11,195 nucleotides of DNA, taken from positions 1 to 11,195 of the forward strand of contig CAMWPE010000064.1 of assembly GCA_947176055.1 (NCBI GenBank), given 5' to 3'. Made by a program: the position numbers and the translations under genes. The notes under the pieces were generated by a model that did no database searches, was not told the origin of the DNA, and was given only the letters and a program-made list of their open reading frames with translations. How positions within the stretch are numbered: position 1 is the first letter of the stretch; every line of letters begins with the position of its first letter. Below, one piece after another: positions 1 through 6,771 of this stretch. This DNA is from an uncultured Desulfovibrio sp. GTDB lineage: Bacteria; Desulfobacterota; Desulfovibrionia; Desulfovibrionales; Desulfovibrionaceae.

Positions 1-29
1 ATATTCGCAAGCGCCTTTCCAAAATATGA
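1..29 (+). CDS. Possible C-terminal tail of an upstream gene (partial)
   Basis: The frame ending in the TGA at 27-29 is open back to the window edge and would end in a basic peptide, IRKRLSKI. Its stop overlaps the ATG of the following lipoprotein gene in an ATGA arrangement, the same kind of junction seen at M48/hslV in this window. That also offers an explanation for the lack of a Shine-Dalgarno sequence before the lipoprotein ATG, through translational coupling. Only about eight codons are visible, so this is a weak inference and the product cannot be named. Confidence 0.3.
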
Positions 30-769
30 AAAAATTTCCCCTTTTTTTGATTTGCGCTTTATTGTGCGCCTGCGCGGCCCGGCATACCGCGCCAGTAGCC
101 GAAGATCCCGCCGAGGTATGGAAAGCGATGGCGTCCGCTCCCTCCATTTCCGGTCCCGAACGCGCGAGCTTGAGCATGCGTCTAGGAGAAGAAGGCGACA
201 CCCGACGCGTAACCGCGATCCTCTGGGGCAACGATCCCGAACAATTGCGCATGGACGTAATGGCCGGAGCAGGAGCTATTGTCGCCATGATTTACGACGG
301 TCCCGGCGAATTTCTGCTCTATACTCCGGGCGACAATCGCGCCTATATTCACAAAGGCGCCGTAAAACCCCTCCTTCGCGTTGGCTCGCCTTTGCCCTTC
401 CCGCTGGCGCGCTTGGCGGACTTGTTAAGCGGTCGCTATATCCCGGCCTTTGGCGCGAGTTACGAATCGGCCAAAATCGTCGGCTCCGACGCCGTCTTTA
501 CCCTGCCTGATCAGGCGACCCTGACCGTCGACGGCGCCGGGCGCCCCGCGACCTGGACTCAAGGCGGAGGCGGTTGGAAAATGACTCTGGCATACGGCGA
601 GGACGACTTGCCCAAATCCATAAAATTCGATAACGCCGACGGAAAAATGGCCGTCTTGTTGATAAAAGAGCGGGAGACATTGCCAACTTCCTTCGATCCG
701 GATCAAATGACGCTTAAATTGCCTCCGGGAACAGAAACCCTCCCCCTGTCCCAATACGGCAAAAGCTGA
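26..769 (+). CDS. LolB-like / DUF4292-type outer membrane lipoprotein
   Basis: A 247-residue secreted lipoprotein. The N-terminus has a short basic start (MKK), a hydrophobic core and a lipobox ending L-C-A-C, so Cys16 should be lipidated after signal peptidase II cleavage. The rest is soluble and alternates short strands with turns. It includes a segment around residues 75-110 (LRMDVMAGAGAIVAMIYDG, then a tyrosine/threonine-containing strand) that resembles LolB and related proteins, in which a beta-barrel-like cavity binds lipid or lipoprotein acyl chains. Residue-level evidence for true LolB function is lacking, so the name is a family-level call. It lies 14 bp before rpiB and probably shares its transcript, which ends at the terminator near 1273-1303. 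No Shine-Dalgarno sequence is visible before the ATG. Alternative: an envelope lipoprotein with no trafficking role. Confidence 0.7.
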   Translation: MKKFPLFLICALLCACAARHTAPVAEDPAEVWKAMASAPSISGPERASLSMRLGEEGDTRRVTAILWGNDPEQLRMDVMAGAGAIVAMIYDGPGEFLLYTPGDNRAYIHKGAVKPLLRVGSPLPFPLARLADLLSGRYIPAFGASYESAKIVGSDAVFTLPDQATLTVDGAGRPATWTQGGGGWKMTLAYGEDDLPKSIKFDNADGKMAVLLIKERETLPTSFDPDQMTLKLPPGTETLPLSQYGKS

Positions 770-783
770 TCAGGGAGAACAAA

Positions 784-1212
784 GTGCCCAGCGTACATAT
801 TGGTTGCGATCACGCCGGTCTGGATCTCAAACGCTTCTTGCTCGAAAAACTGGCGGCGTTGAATTGGCGGGCGATAAATCATGGAACCGATTCCGCGGAA
901 AGTTGCGATTATCCCCTTATCGCCAAAAAACTATGCGACGCCGTCATCCGGACGGGCGAGCCCGGAATTCTTATCTGCGGCACGGGCATTGGCATGTCCA
1001 TAGCCGCCAACAGATTCCCGGGAATACGGGCCGCGCTCTGCTCCTGCGAACTTCAGGCTCGCATGGCGCGTCGCCATAACAACGCCAATATTCTCTGCCT
1101 GGGCGCCCGCGTGTCAGGATCGGAGCTTTGCGCGGCCATAGTCGCGTCCTTCCTCGAGAACGAATTTGAGGGCGGACGCCATCAACGCCGGCTTGACGAA
1201 ATAGACGGGTGA
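784..1212 (+). CDS. rpiB: Ribose-5-phosphate isomerase B
   Basis: A 142-residue cytosolic sugar-phosphate isomerase of the RpiB/LacA-LacB family, interconverting ribose 5-phosphate and ribulose 5-phosphate in the non-oxidative pentose phosphate pathway. The N-terminal GCDHAG motif (residues 7-12, Asp9/His10), the ICGTGIGMSIAAN segment with the catalytic-base cysteine Cys65, and the RRHNNAN segment with phosphate-contacting His98 are all present, as is the C-terminal GGRHQRR signature. Length matches the family (about 145-150). The start is a GTG preceded by AGGGAGA at 772-778 with normal spacing; it is the only start that leaves the first beta strand intact. It follows the lipoprotein gene by 14 bp and is closed by an intrinsic terminator. 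Its product is the substrate of Prs, encoded 4.5 kb downstream. Confidence 0.95.
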   Translation: MPSVHIGCDHAGLDLKRFLLEKLAALNWRAINHGTDSAESCDYPLIAKKLCDAVIRTGEPGILICGTGIGMSIAANRFPGIRAALCSCELQARMARRHNNANILCLGARVSGSELCAAIVASFLENEFEGGRHQRRLDEIDG

Positions 1213-1272
1213 ATTATCCCGCGAGGGTTCGCCGAGCGGTGTCCAATCCCCAAATTGCCTGAACGGCGTCAA

Positions 1273-1303
1273 GATATCCGCGACCCGGCGGATATTCTTT
1301 TTT
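1273..1303 (+). terminator. Rho-independent terminator after rpiB
   Basis: Perfect 8-bp stem: 1274-1281 (ATATCCGC) pairs with 1288-1295 (GCGGATAT) around the six-base loop GACCCG. The T-run TTCTTTTTT follows directly (through 1303). It lies 60 bp after the rpiB stop and 30 bp before cysS, so it should separate the lipoprotein-rpiB transcript from cysS. Stem plus uninterrupted T-tract make this the clearest terminator in the window. Confidence 0.85.
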
Positions 1304-1334
1304 CGCGAAATAACATTAGCGCCACGGAGCCAGA

Positions 1335-2786
1335 ATGCTGTTGTATAATACCCTGACCAGACGCAAAGAAGAATTTATCCCCGTCACTCCCGGCCTCGCC
1401 AGAATCTACGTTTGCGGGATTACGGCTTACGATTATTGCCATATTGGCCACGCGCGCTCCGCCATAGTCTTCGATGTCCTGACTCGGCATTTGCGCGATC
1501 TGGGTTTCGATGTTCTCTTCATCCGCAATTTCACGGACATCGACGACAAGATCATCAATCGCGCCAATTCCGAAAACAGAGACTGGCGCGAGGTATCTTC
1601 GACCTATATCGCCGCCTTTAACGAAGATATGGAAAAACTGGGCGTAGTTCGTCCAGATCTGACGCCAAAAGCGACGGATTATATACAGGAAATTATCGAA
1701 CTTTGCCAAAAGCTGATCGCCGGAGGTTACGCCTACGCGGCCCCCAACGGCGACGTGTATTTCCGTGTGCGCGCCTACAAACCCTACGGCAAACTCTCCG
1801 GTCGGGCCCTGGACGATATGCGCGCCGGAGCGCGCGTGGCCCCGGGGGAAGACAAGGAAGACGATCTGGATTTCGCTTTATGGAAAAGCTCCAAACCCGG
1901 CGAGCCTTCCTGGCCCAGTCCCTGGGGCGCGGGGAGACCAGGCTGGCATATCGAATGCTCCGCCATGAATCAGCCTTTCCTTCCCCTCGATATCCACGGC
2001 GGCGGCCAGGATCTGATATTCCCGCACCATGAAAACGAAATCGCCCAATCCGAGGCCGTCTGTCATTGCGAACTCGCCCGTTACTGGATGCATAACGGAT
2101 TCGTCCGGATCGAATCGGAAAAAATGTCCAAATCCCTCGGCAATTTTAAGACAATCCGCGGCATCCTGGAAGAATGGCTGCCAGAAACTTTGCGCTTTTT
2201 CCTCCTGGGCAAGCATTACAGGAGTCCCATCGATTTCGCTTACGACGGGATGGAGGAGGCCGAAAAAGGCCAGAAGAAAATTTACCTGGCCCTGAAAGAC
2301 GCCGCGGAGGCGACTCGGAGAAACGGCTGGAAAAAAACTCCGGCGCTCCCCGCCCAACTTGAGGAATGGAGCGGCCTCAAAGAAAAATTCCGGGAGGCCC
2401 TGGACGACGATTTGAACACCGCGCAGGCTATCGGCTATATTTTCGCAGCCGCTCGTCTTGTCAACAATCTGCTCGAAGATAAAAAGCTCCGTTCTTCGGA
2501 GGACGCCGGCAAAATCTTCGAAGAATTTATCGCTTCGGCCGCGCTCTGGAACAGGGAACTCGGCGTGTTCGGGCGCGATCCCGGCGTTTTTCTCGCTGAT
2601 TTGCGCCGGATCCGCGCGAAAAGAAAAAATATTGACGAATCCCTCGTCGCCAATATTCTCAATGAACGCGGGCAAGCGCGAGCGAACAAGGATTACGCGC
2701 TTTCGGACAAGTTGCGCGACGATCTCGCGAATCTGGGCGTCGAGGTTCGCGACGCGGCCTCCGGCCAGGAATGGGATATCTCCTGA
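1335..2786 (+). CDS. cysS: Cysteinyl-tRNA synthetase
   Basis: A 483-residue class I aminoacyl-tRNA synthetase that activates cysteine with ATP and charges tRNA-Cys in the cytosol. The HIGH motif is at residues 36-39 (CHIGHARS) and KMSKS at 263-267. The zinc site that selects the cysteine thiol is complete: Cys27 (YVCGIT), Cys208 (WHIECSAM), His231 and Glu235 (HHENE). The C-terminal region carries the helical DALR-type and anticodon-binding parts, including a segment like 'RxxARxxKDYALSDKLRDDL' near residues 445-465. Length is close to the roughly 460 residues usual for the family. The ATG has GGAG at 1326-1329 upstream. It appears to be its own transcription unit, between the terminator at 1273-1303 and a GC hairpin at 2804-2822. 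Confidence 0.97.
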   Translation: MLLYNTLTRRKEEFIPVTPGLARIYVCGITAYDYCHIGHARSAIVFDVLTRHLRDLGFDVLFIRNFTDIDDKIINRANSENRDWREVSSTYIAAFNEDMEKLGVVRPDLTPKATDYIQEIIELCQKLIAGGYAYAAPNGDVYFRVRAYKPYGKLSGRALDDMRAGARVAPGEDKEDDLDFALWKSSKPGEPSWPSPWGAGRPGWHIECSAMNQPFLPLDIHGGGQDLIFPHHENEIAQSEAVCHCELARYWMHNGFVRIESEKMSKSLGNFKTIRGILEEWLPETLRFFLLGKHYRSPIDFAYDGMEEAEKGQKKIYLALKDAAEATRRNGWKKTPALPAQLEEWSGLKEKFREALDDDLNTAQAIGYIFAAARLVNNLLEDKKLRSSEDAGKIFEEFIASAALWNRELGVFGRDPGVFLADLRRIRAKRKNIDESLVANILNERGQARANKDYALSDKLRDDLANLGVEVRDAASGQEWDIS

Positions 2787-2803
2787 CGCGGTCGGCGTTC
2801 CTC

Positions 2804-2822
2804 GCCGCCCCCGGCGGCTTTT
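2804..2822 (+). terminator. Probable intrinsic terminator after cysS
   Basis: A 6-bp all-GC stem (GCCGCC at 2804-2809 with GGCGGC at 2813-2818) around a three-base CCC loop is followed by TTTT (2819-2822). It sits 17 bp past the cysS stop. The T-run is short, so termination may be partial. The position between two genes that lack overlap supports a boundary here. Confidence 0.5.
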
Positions 2823-2861
2823 CGCGATCTGGCTTAAACTTTTTTCCGTTTATTTTCCCCA

Positions 2862-2867
2862 TATAAT
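2862..2867 (+). promoter_or_regulatory. Candidate -10 element (TATAAT) before the M48 protease gene
   Basis: A perfect TATAAT occurs between the cysS hairpin and the M48 gene in an AT-rich stretch (2834-2867). No convincing -35 is found at 16-18 bp. The distance to the ATG at 2881 would leave a 5' leader of only about 6-8 bases, with no Shine-Dalgarno sequence, which would imply a nearly leaderless message. It could be coincidental. Confidence 0.3.
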
Positions 2868-2880
2868 CCGCGACGAAACA

Positions 2881-4293
2881 ATGTTTTTCAGTAATTCGGG
2901 ATTGAGAATTTTCGCTGTCGCGACCATTTTGGGTCTCGCTTTTTCCCTGGGCTGGCAAACCCGCGCCCAGGCCTTCTTTTTCGGGGGCGTTTCTATCCGC
3001 GACGAAAAGGAAATGGGGAAAAAATTCGATACCCTGGTTCGCTCGCATATGCCTGTCATCGAGGATCCGGAAATCCGTCAGTACGCCGACGACGTATTAA
3101 AAAAACTCCTCAAAGGCGTTCCCAGGCAACCTTATAATTTTAAGACTTCGGTAATTCTAAATAATTCCCACAACGCTTTCGCCATTCCGGGTGGTTATAC
3201 CTATATTTTTACGGGCCTCCTGATGAATCTGGACAGCGAAGAGGAGCTGGCGGGAATCATGGCCCACGAACTGGCGCACGTTACCCAGCGCCATGTGGCC
3301 GCGCGTATGGATAGGGCCCAGTTTTTTACCCTGGGCTCGTTGCTGGTCGCCATCGCGGGCATAGCTCTCGCCGGTCCGGGAGGCGCGGCCGCCGCGGTTA
3401 CGGCCGCGGGCGCCGGTCAGTCCGCCATGTTAAATTACAGCAGAATCGACGAGAGCGACGCCGATACCCTGGGCCTGCAATATCTGACGGCGGCCGGTTA
3501 TCCGCCGCAAGGAATGATCGGCGGCTTTAAAGCCCTGCGGCAAAAAAACTGGATGAGCGGCGTCAATATTCCCACATATCTTTCCACGCATCCGGCCATA
3601 GGCGACAGGATTAATAATATTTCAGCCCGCGTCGCCGCCATGCCGGACGCGAAGAAAAACGCGAAAACCGACAATAGCCGTTTTAATCGCGTAAAGACCC
3701 TGCTCTGGGCGCGATACGGCGACGAGCGGGCCGCTTTGCGAAAATTTTCCGGCGGCGACGGACTGTCATTGATGGGCAAAGGAGTGGTTCTTTCGCGCAT
3801 GAACAAAACCAAAGAAGCGACGGCGGCCTTCGACTCGGCCTTGAAGCGCTCTCCGCGCGATCCGCTGATCCTGCGGGAGGCGGGAATTTTTCACTTCCGC
3901 AAGGGCGATATGAGCCGCGCGGAGCGACTTCTGGGACAGGCCATGAGCGCCGATCCCCGCGACTATATGGCGTCATTCTTCTACGGACGCGTTCTCGATG
4001 AAACCGGCGGGGAAAAACGGGCGCCCCAGTACTATCGCGACGTCCTCCGGCGCGTTCCGGAGGAAGCGGAGGTTCACAGGGCTTTCGCCAGATCCCTGGG
4101 AAAGGCCGGAGACGAAAGTCAGGCTTATATTCACCTGGCTTACGCCGAAATTTACGACAACAATAAAAAAATGGCCGAAAAATATTTTAAGCGGGCCGAG
4201 GCTCTGGCCGGAAAAACCGCCGATAAAAAGCCATTCGACAAACTGAAAGCTGTTTACGAAGAACGCAAAAAAATGTGGGACGGCGCAAAATGA
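2881..4293 (+). CDS. M48 family zinc metalloprotease with TPR repeats, periplasmic (BepA/YfgC-like)
   Basis: A 470-residue exported metalloprotease. Residues 1-31 form a signal peptide (basic Arg9, hydrophobic core, AQA before the cleavage point at about 31/32). The catalytic HELAH is at residues 129-133, and the downstream zinc ligand Glu191 lies in an ESDADTLG motif typical of M48 (BepA/LoiP class). A glycine/alanine-rich hydrophobic stretch at about 147-178 lies between them and could contact the membrane. The remainder (about residues 270-440) is helical with TPR-like 34-residue periodicity, for example around 'AFDSALKRSPRDPLILREAG' and 'AERLLGQAMSADPRDYMASF'. In the family such proteins assist or degrade outer-membrane proteins such as LptD. 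The frame is open further upstream, but no ATG/GTG/TTG there keeps the signal peptide intact, so ATG 2881 is chosen despite no Shine-Dalgarno sequence. Its stop overlaps hslV (ATGA). Confidence 0.9.
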   Translation: MFFSNSGLRIFAVATILGLAFSLGWQTRAQAFFFGGVSIRDEKEMGKKFDTLVRSHMPVIEDPEIRQYADDVLKKLLKGVPRQPYNFKTSVILNNSHNAFAIPGGYTYIFTGLLMNLDSEEELAGIMAHELAHVTQRHVAARMDRAQFFTLGSLLVAIAGIALAGPGGAAAAVTAAGAGQSAMLNYSRIDESDADTLGLQYLTAAGYPPQGMIGGFKALRQKNWMSGVNIPTYLSTHPAIGDRINNISARVAAMPDAKKNAKTDNSRFNRVKTLLWARYGDERAALRKFSGGDGLSLMGKGVVLSRMNKTKEATAAFDSALKRSPRDPLILREAGIFHFRKGDMSRAERLLGQAMSADPRDYMASFFYGRVLDETGGEKRAPQYYRDVLRRVPEEAEVHRAFARSLGKAGDESQAYIHLAYAEIYDNNKKMAEKYFKRAEALAGKTADKKPFDKLKAVYEERKKMWDGAK

Positions 4294-4826
4294 GCGAATT
4301 TCATGCCACTACGATCATAGCGGTAAAAAAGGACGGTCATACAGCCATGGCCGGCGACGGCCAGGTTACCATGGGTCAGTCGATGATTATGAAACACACG
4401 GCGCACAAAGTGCGAAGGCTGTGGGAAGGCAAGATTCTCGCCGGCTTCGCGGGCTCGACCGCGGACGCCTTCGCCCTCTTCGATCTGTTCGAAGCGAAAT
4501 TAAAAGAAACGCGAGGGAGTCTCATGCGCGCCGCGGTGGAAATGGCCAAGGACTGGCGCAAGGATAAATATTTGCGCAAACTCGAGGCCATGCTCCTGCT
4601 GGCGGACAAAGAGCGTATCCTGGTTCTGTCCGGCTCCGGCGACGTGATAGAACCCGACGACGACGTCGCCGCCATAGGCAGCGGCGGCGCTTACGCGCTG
4701 GCAGCGGCGCGCGGGCTTTTAAAGCATTCTAGCCTGTCGGCGGAAGAGATCGCGGGGGAGGCGATGAATATCGCGGCGGACATATGCGTGTTTACCAATG
4801 ATCGTATTATGCTGGAGACCCTGTGA
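4290..4826 (+). CDS. hslV: ATP-dependent protease peptidase subunit HslV (ClpQ/CodW type)
   Basis: A 178-residue N-terminal-nucleophile peptidase, the proteolytic core that normally works with the HslU ATPase in the cytosol. The TTIIAVKKDG start of the mature enzyme, AGDGQVTMGQ with Asp23 (E. coli Asp17), KVRRL with Lys40 (E. coli Lys33), the AGFAGSTADAF motif and AIGSGGAYALAAARGL are all present. ATG 4290 overlaps the stop of the M48 gene as ATGA; the upstream ATG at 4275 would add five more residues and is less likely. The chosen start leaves six residues (MSEFHA) before the Thr7 that matches catalytic Thr1. Firmicute CodW has a similar FHATTI start and is reported to use an N-terminal serine. 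So either a propeptide is removed or Ser2 is used. No hslU is adjacent; ispE follows with a GTGA overlap. Confidence 0.95.
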   Translation: MSEFHATTIIAVKKDGHTAMAGDGQVTMGQSMIMKHTAHKVRRLWEGKILAGFAGSTADAFALFDLFEAKLKETRGSLMRAAVEMAKDWRKDKYLRKLEAMLLLADKERILVLSGSGDVIEPDDDVAAIGSGGAYALAAARGLLKHSSLSAEEIAGEAMNIAADICVFTNDRIMLETL

Positions 4827-5680
4827 CGGAGATCCGGAGCGGTTGCAAGATCAATCTGAATCTTTTTGTCGGTCACAGGGAGGCCGACGGCTACCATGCC
4901 ATTGAGTCCCTGGTCGCGCCCCTGCCAGAACCGGGCGATGTTTTAAAAATACGGCGCGAATCGTCCGGCGGATTGCGCCTGGAATGCGACGCGAGCCTCG
5001 ACGGCAAAAATATTCTGGAGAAGGCGTACGAGGCGTTCGCCGAAGCGATTGGATCCGTTCCCGGCGTCGCGGTTAGACTGGAAAAAAATATTCCCGCCGG
5101 AGCTGGTCTTGGCGGCGGCAGCGGCGACGCCGCCCGCTTTCTCGACTGGTTGAATGCGGCGTCCGGAAACCCTCTGGACGCGGGAGCGATGCGGAAACTG
5201 GCCTTTTCCATAGGCTCGGACGTTCCCCTTTTTCTCGAAAACCGCCCCTGTCTCATCCGCGGCAAGGGCGAGATTGTCGAACCGGCTCCCCTGAAATGGA
5301 AAAATGTTTATGTCGTCATTGTCTGGCCAGATCTGAAGATTTCGAGCGAATGGGCCTATTCCGCGCTGGACGCGTCAAGGGAAAAAGACTTGACAAACAA
5401 AGCGGCGTGGAATAACAATTTAGCTCTTTCCGGAGGCGAAGGGGGATTTTTTCGCGAGCCTTTTCGCAACGATCTGGAAGATCCTGTTTTCGAAGCGTAT
5501 CCGCGGCTGGCCGATCTAAAGGAAAACCTTTATGTCCTCAAAGCCTTTTACGCCGCCATGAGCGGCAGTGGATCCGCTATTTACGGGCTTTTTATGGATA
5601 GACAGCTGGCGGAGACAGCGCGCGACGCTCTGCTTCGTCAATATCGTCATGTCTATCTGACGCGCTATACTGGGATGTAG
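4823..5680 (+). CDS. ispE: 4-diphosphocytidyl-2-C-methyl-D-erythritol kinase
   Basis: A 285-residue GHMP kinase that phosphorylates the 2-hydroxyl of CDP-methylerythritol with ATP in the MEP isoprenoid pathway. Motif 1 (CKINLNLFVGHREADGYH, residues 8-25) holds catalytic Lys9. Motif 2, the ATP loop, is at 91-104 (PAGAGLGGGSGDAA, with Gly in place of the usual second Ser of GGGSSDAA). Asp133 in GSDVPLFL corresponds to the catalytic aspartate, and motif 3 (MSGSGSAIYG) lies near residue 250. Length is normal. The GTG start overlaps the hslV stop as GTGA, implying translational coupling. The C-terminus is unusual in its context: the last three codons plus one base (5671-5680) also form the 5' acceptor strand and bases 8-10 of tRNA-Gln. 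Confidence 0.95.
   Translation: MTEIRSGCKINLNLFVGHREADGYHAIESLVAPLPEPGDVLKIRRESSGGLRLECDASLDGKNILEKAYEAFAEAIGSVPGVAVRLEKNIPAGAGLGGGSGDAARFLDWLNAASGNPLDAGAMRKLAFSIGSDVPLFLENRPCLIRGKGEIVEPAPLKWKNVYVVIVWPDLKISSEWAYSALDASREKDLTNKAAWNNNLALSGGEGGFFREPFRNDLEDPVFEAYPRLADLKENLYVLKAFYAAMSGSGSAIYGLFMDRQLAETARDALLRQYRHVYLTRYTGM
5390..5419 (+). promoter_or_regulatory. Possible internal promoter within ispE, upstream of tRNA-Gln/prs
   Basis: A perfect consensus -35 hexamer TTGACA is at 5390-5395. It is followed 17-18 bp later by TAACAAT (5413-5419), a poor but AT-rich -10 candidate. It could supply tRNA-Gln and prs independently of the upstream protease genes. The -10 matches only three or four of six consensus bases and the site lies inside a coding sequence, so chance is a real alternative. 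Confidence 0.25.
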
Positions 5681-5745
5681 CCAAGCGGTTACGGCAACGG
5701 ACTTTGACTCCGTCATCGAAGGTTCGAGTCCTTCCATCCCAGCCA
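5671..5745 (+). tRNA. tRNA-Gln (anticodon TTG)
   Basis: A complete 75-nt cloverleaf can be folded by hand. The acceptor stem TGGGATG (5671-5677) pairs perfectly with CATCCCA (5735-5741), and the discriminator is G5742, with an encoded CCA (5743-5745). The D-arm is GCC/GGC (5680-5682 with 5693-5695). The anticodon stem ACGGA/TCCGT (5697-5701 with 5709-5713) closes loop CTTTGAC, whose anticodon TTG (5704-5706) reads CAA (and CAG by wobble), hence glutamine. The T-arm GAAGG/CCTTC closes loop TTCGAGT. The U1-A72 end pair suits tRNA-Gln. The first ten bases overlap the end of ispE, so the tRNA must be processed from the operon transcript or from an internal promoter. Confidence 0.97.
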
Positions 5746-5778
5746 TCGTCCTATTCGCGCTCTAACAGGAAGCCAAAT

Positions 5779-6726
5779 ATGTTCAGCGATCTCAAAATTG
5801 TAACCGGTTCGTCCAATCCCGAACTCGCGCGAAAGATTTGCGATCATATGGGCGTGCAACTTACCCCAACTCTGGCCACGGCTTTCAGCGACGGGGAGTT
5901 GCGCATAGAAATTGGCGACAATGTGCGCGAGGACGACGTGTTCGTCGTCCAGTCCACCTGCCCTCCCGAAGTAAATCGCAATCTCATGCAACTGTGTTTA
6001 ATGATCGACGCCCTGAAACGGGCAAGCGCCGGTCGCATCACCGCGGTAATGCCCTATTACGGCTACGCGCGCCAGGACAGGAAAGTAAGTCCCCGCGCTC
6101 CCATAAGCGCGAAACTGGTGGCCGATTTTATCAGCGTCGCGGGCGCGGACAGGGTCGTCACCATCGATCTGCACGCGGGTCAAATCCAGGGCTTTTTCGA
6201 CTGTCCCGTCGACAATCTCTTCGCCGCGCCGGTAATGCTGGAAAGCCTGCGCGATCTGCATGAAGACAATATAGTCATCGTATCGCCCGACGCCGGCGGC
6301 GTGGAGCGGGCCAGACATTACGCCAAACGCATGAAAGCCCCGCTGGCGATCGTTGACAAAAGACGCGACAAGCCCAATCAGGCGCAAGCCATGCACGTCA
6401 TAGGCGACGTGAAGGACAAGGTGGCGATTATAGTCGACGATATGATCGATACCGCCGGCACCCTCTGCGCCGCGGCGGAAGTGCTAATTAATTACGGGGC
6501 CACGCGCATCGTCGCCTGCGCTACTCACGCCGTGCTTTCCGGTCCGGCCATAGATCGCATAAATTCAACGGATTCCCTTTCGCAGGTTATCGTCACGGAC
6601 ACCATACCGCTCGGCGACAAGCTGGAGCGCTGTCCAAAGCTCAAAGTCGTGTCCGTGGCCGCCCTGCTGGGCAAGACAATTCACAACATCCACACTGGCT
6701 CGTCAGTCAGCGTGCTATTTGTCTGA
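5779..6726 (+). CDS. prs: Ribose-phosphate pyrophosphokinase (PRPP synthetase)
   Basis: A 315-residue cytosolic enzyme, exactly the usual class I length, making PRPP from ribose 5-phosphate and ATP for purine, pyrimidine, histidine, tryptophan and NAD synthesis. Visible signatures: FSDGE near residue 34, the ATP-loop region PYYGYARQDRKVSPRAPISAK with its flexible-loop residues, the divalent-cation/catalytic segment TIDLHAGQIQGFFD, VSPDAGG, KRR in the catalytic flexible loop (VDKRRDKPN), and the PRPP-binding loop VDDMIDTAGT. The open frame runs back through the tRNA, but the true start is ATG 5779, which opens with MFSDLKIVTG and is preceded by AGGA at 5767-5770. It lies 33 bp after tRNA-Gln and 45 bp before rplY and is probably cotranscribed with both. 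Confidence 0.97.
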   Translation: MFSDLKIVTGSSNPELARKICDHMGVQLTPTLATAFSDGELRIEIGDNVREDDVFVVQSTCPPEVNRNLMQLCLMIDALKRASAGRITAVMPYYGYARQDRKVSPRAPISAKLVADFISVAGADRVVTIDLHAGQIQGFFDCPVDNLFAAPVMLESLRDLHEDNIVIVSPDAGGVERARHYAKRMKAPLAIVDKRRDKPNQAQAMHVIGDVKDKVAIIVDDMIDTAGTLCAAAEVLINYGATRIVACATHAVLSGPAIDRINSTDSLSQVIVTDTIPLGDKLERCPKLKVVSVAALLGKTIHNIHTGSSVSVLFV

Positions 6727-6771
6727 CAAACCCCCGTCGCGGCTTGTCTGGAAGATTTAAGGAGACAGGGA

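Noticed and set aside
1878..2675. Long - strand open frame (265 codons) opposite cysS
   Set aside because: It lies entirely opposite the conserved cysS frame, has no recognisable motif, and is explained by codon bias of a GC-rich third position.
2458..2880. Extended open frame upstream of the M48 protease overlapping the 3' part of cysS
   Set aside because: It is out of frame with cysS, which is unmistakable there, has no domain character, and would bury the signal peptide in the interior. The real start is ATG 2881.
5704..5778. Upstream extension of prs through the tRNA
   Set aside because: It starts within the tRNA-Gln anticodon. The prs protein has the exact family length and start when begun at 5779, with AGGA upstream.
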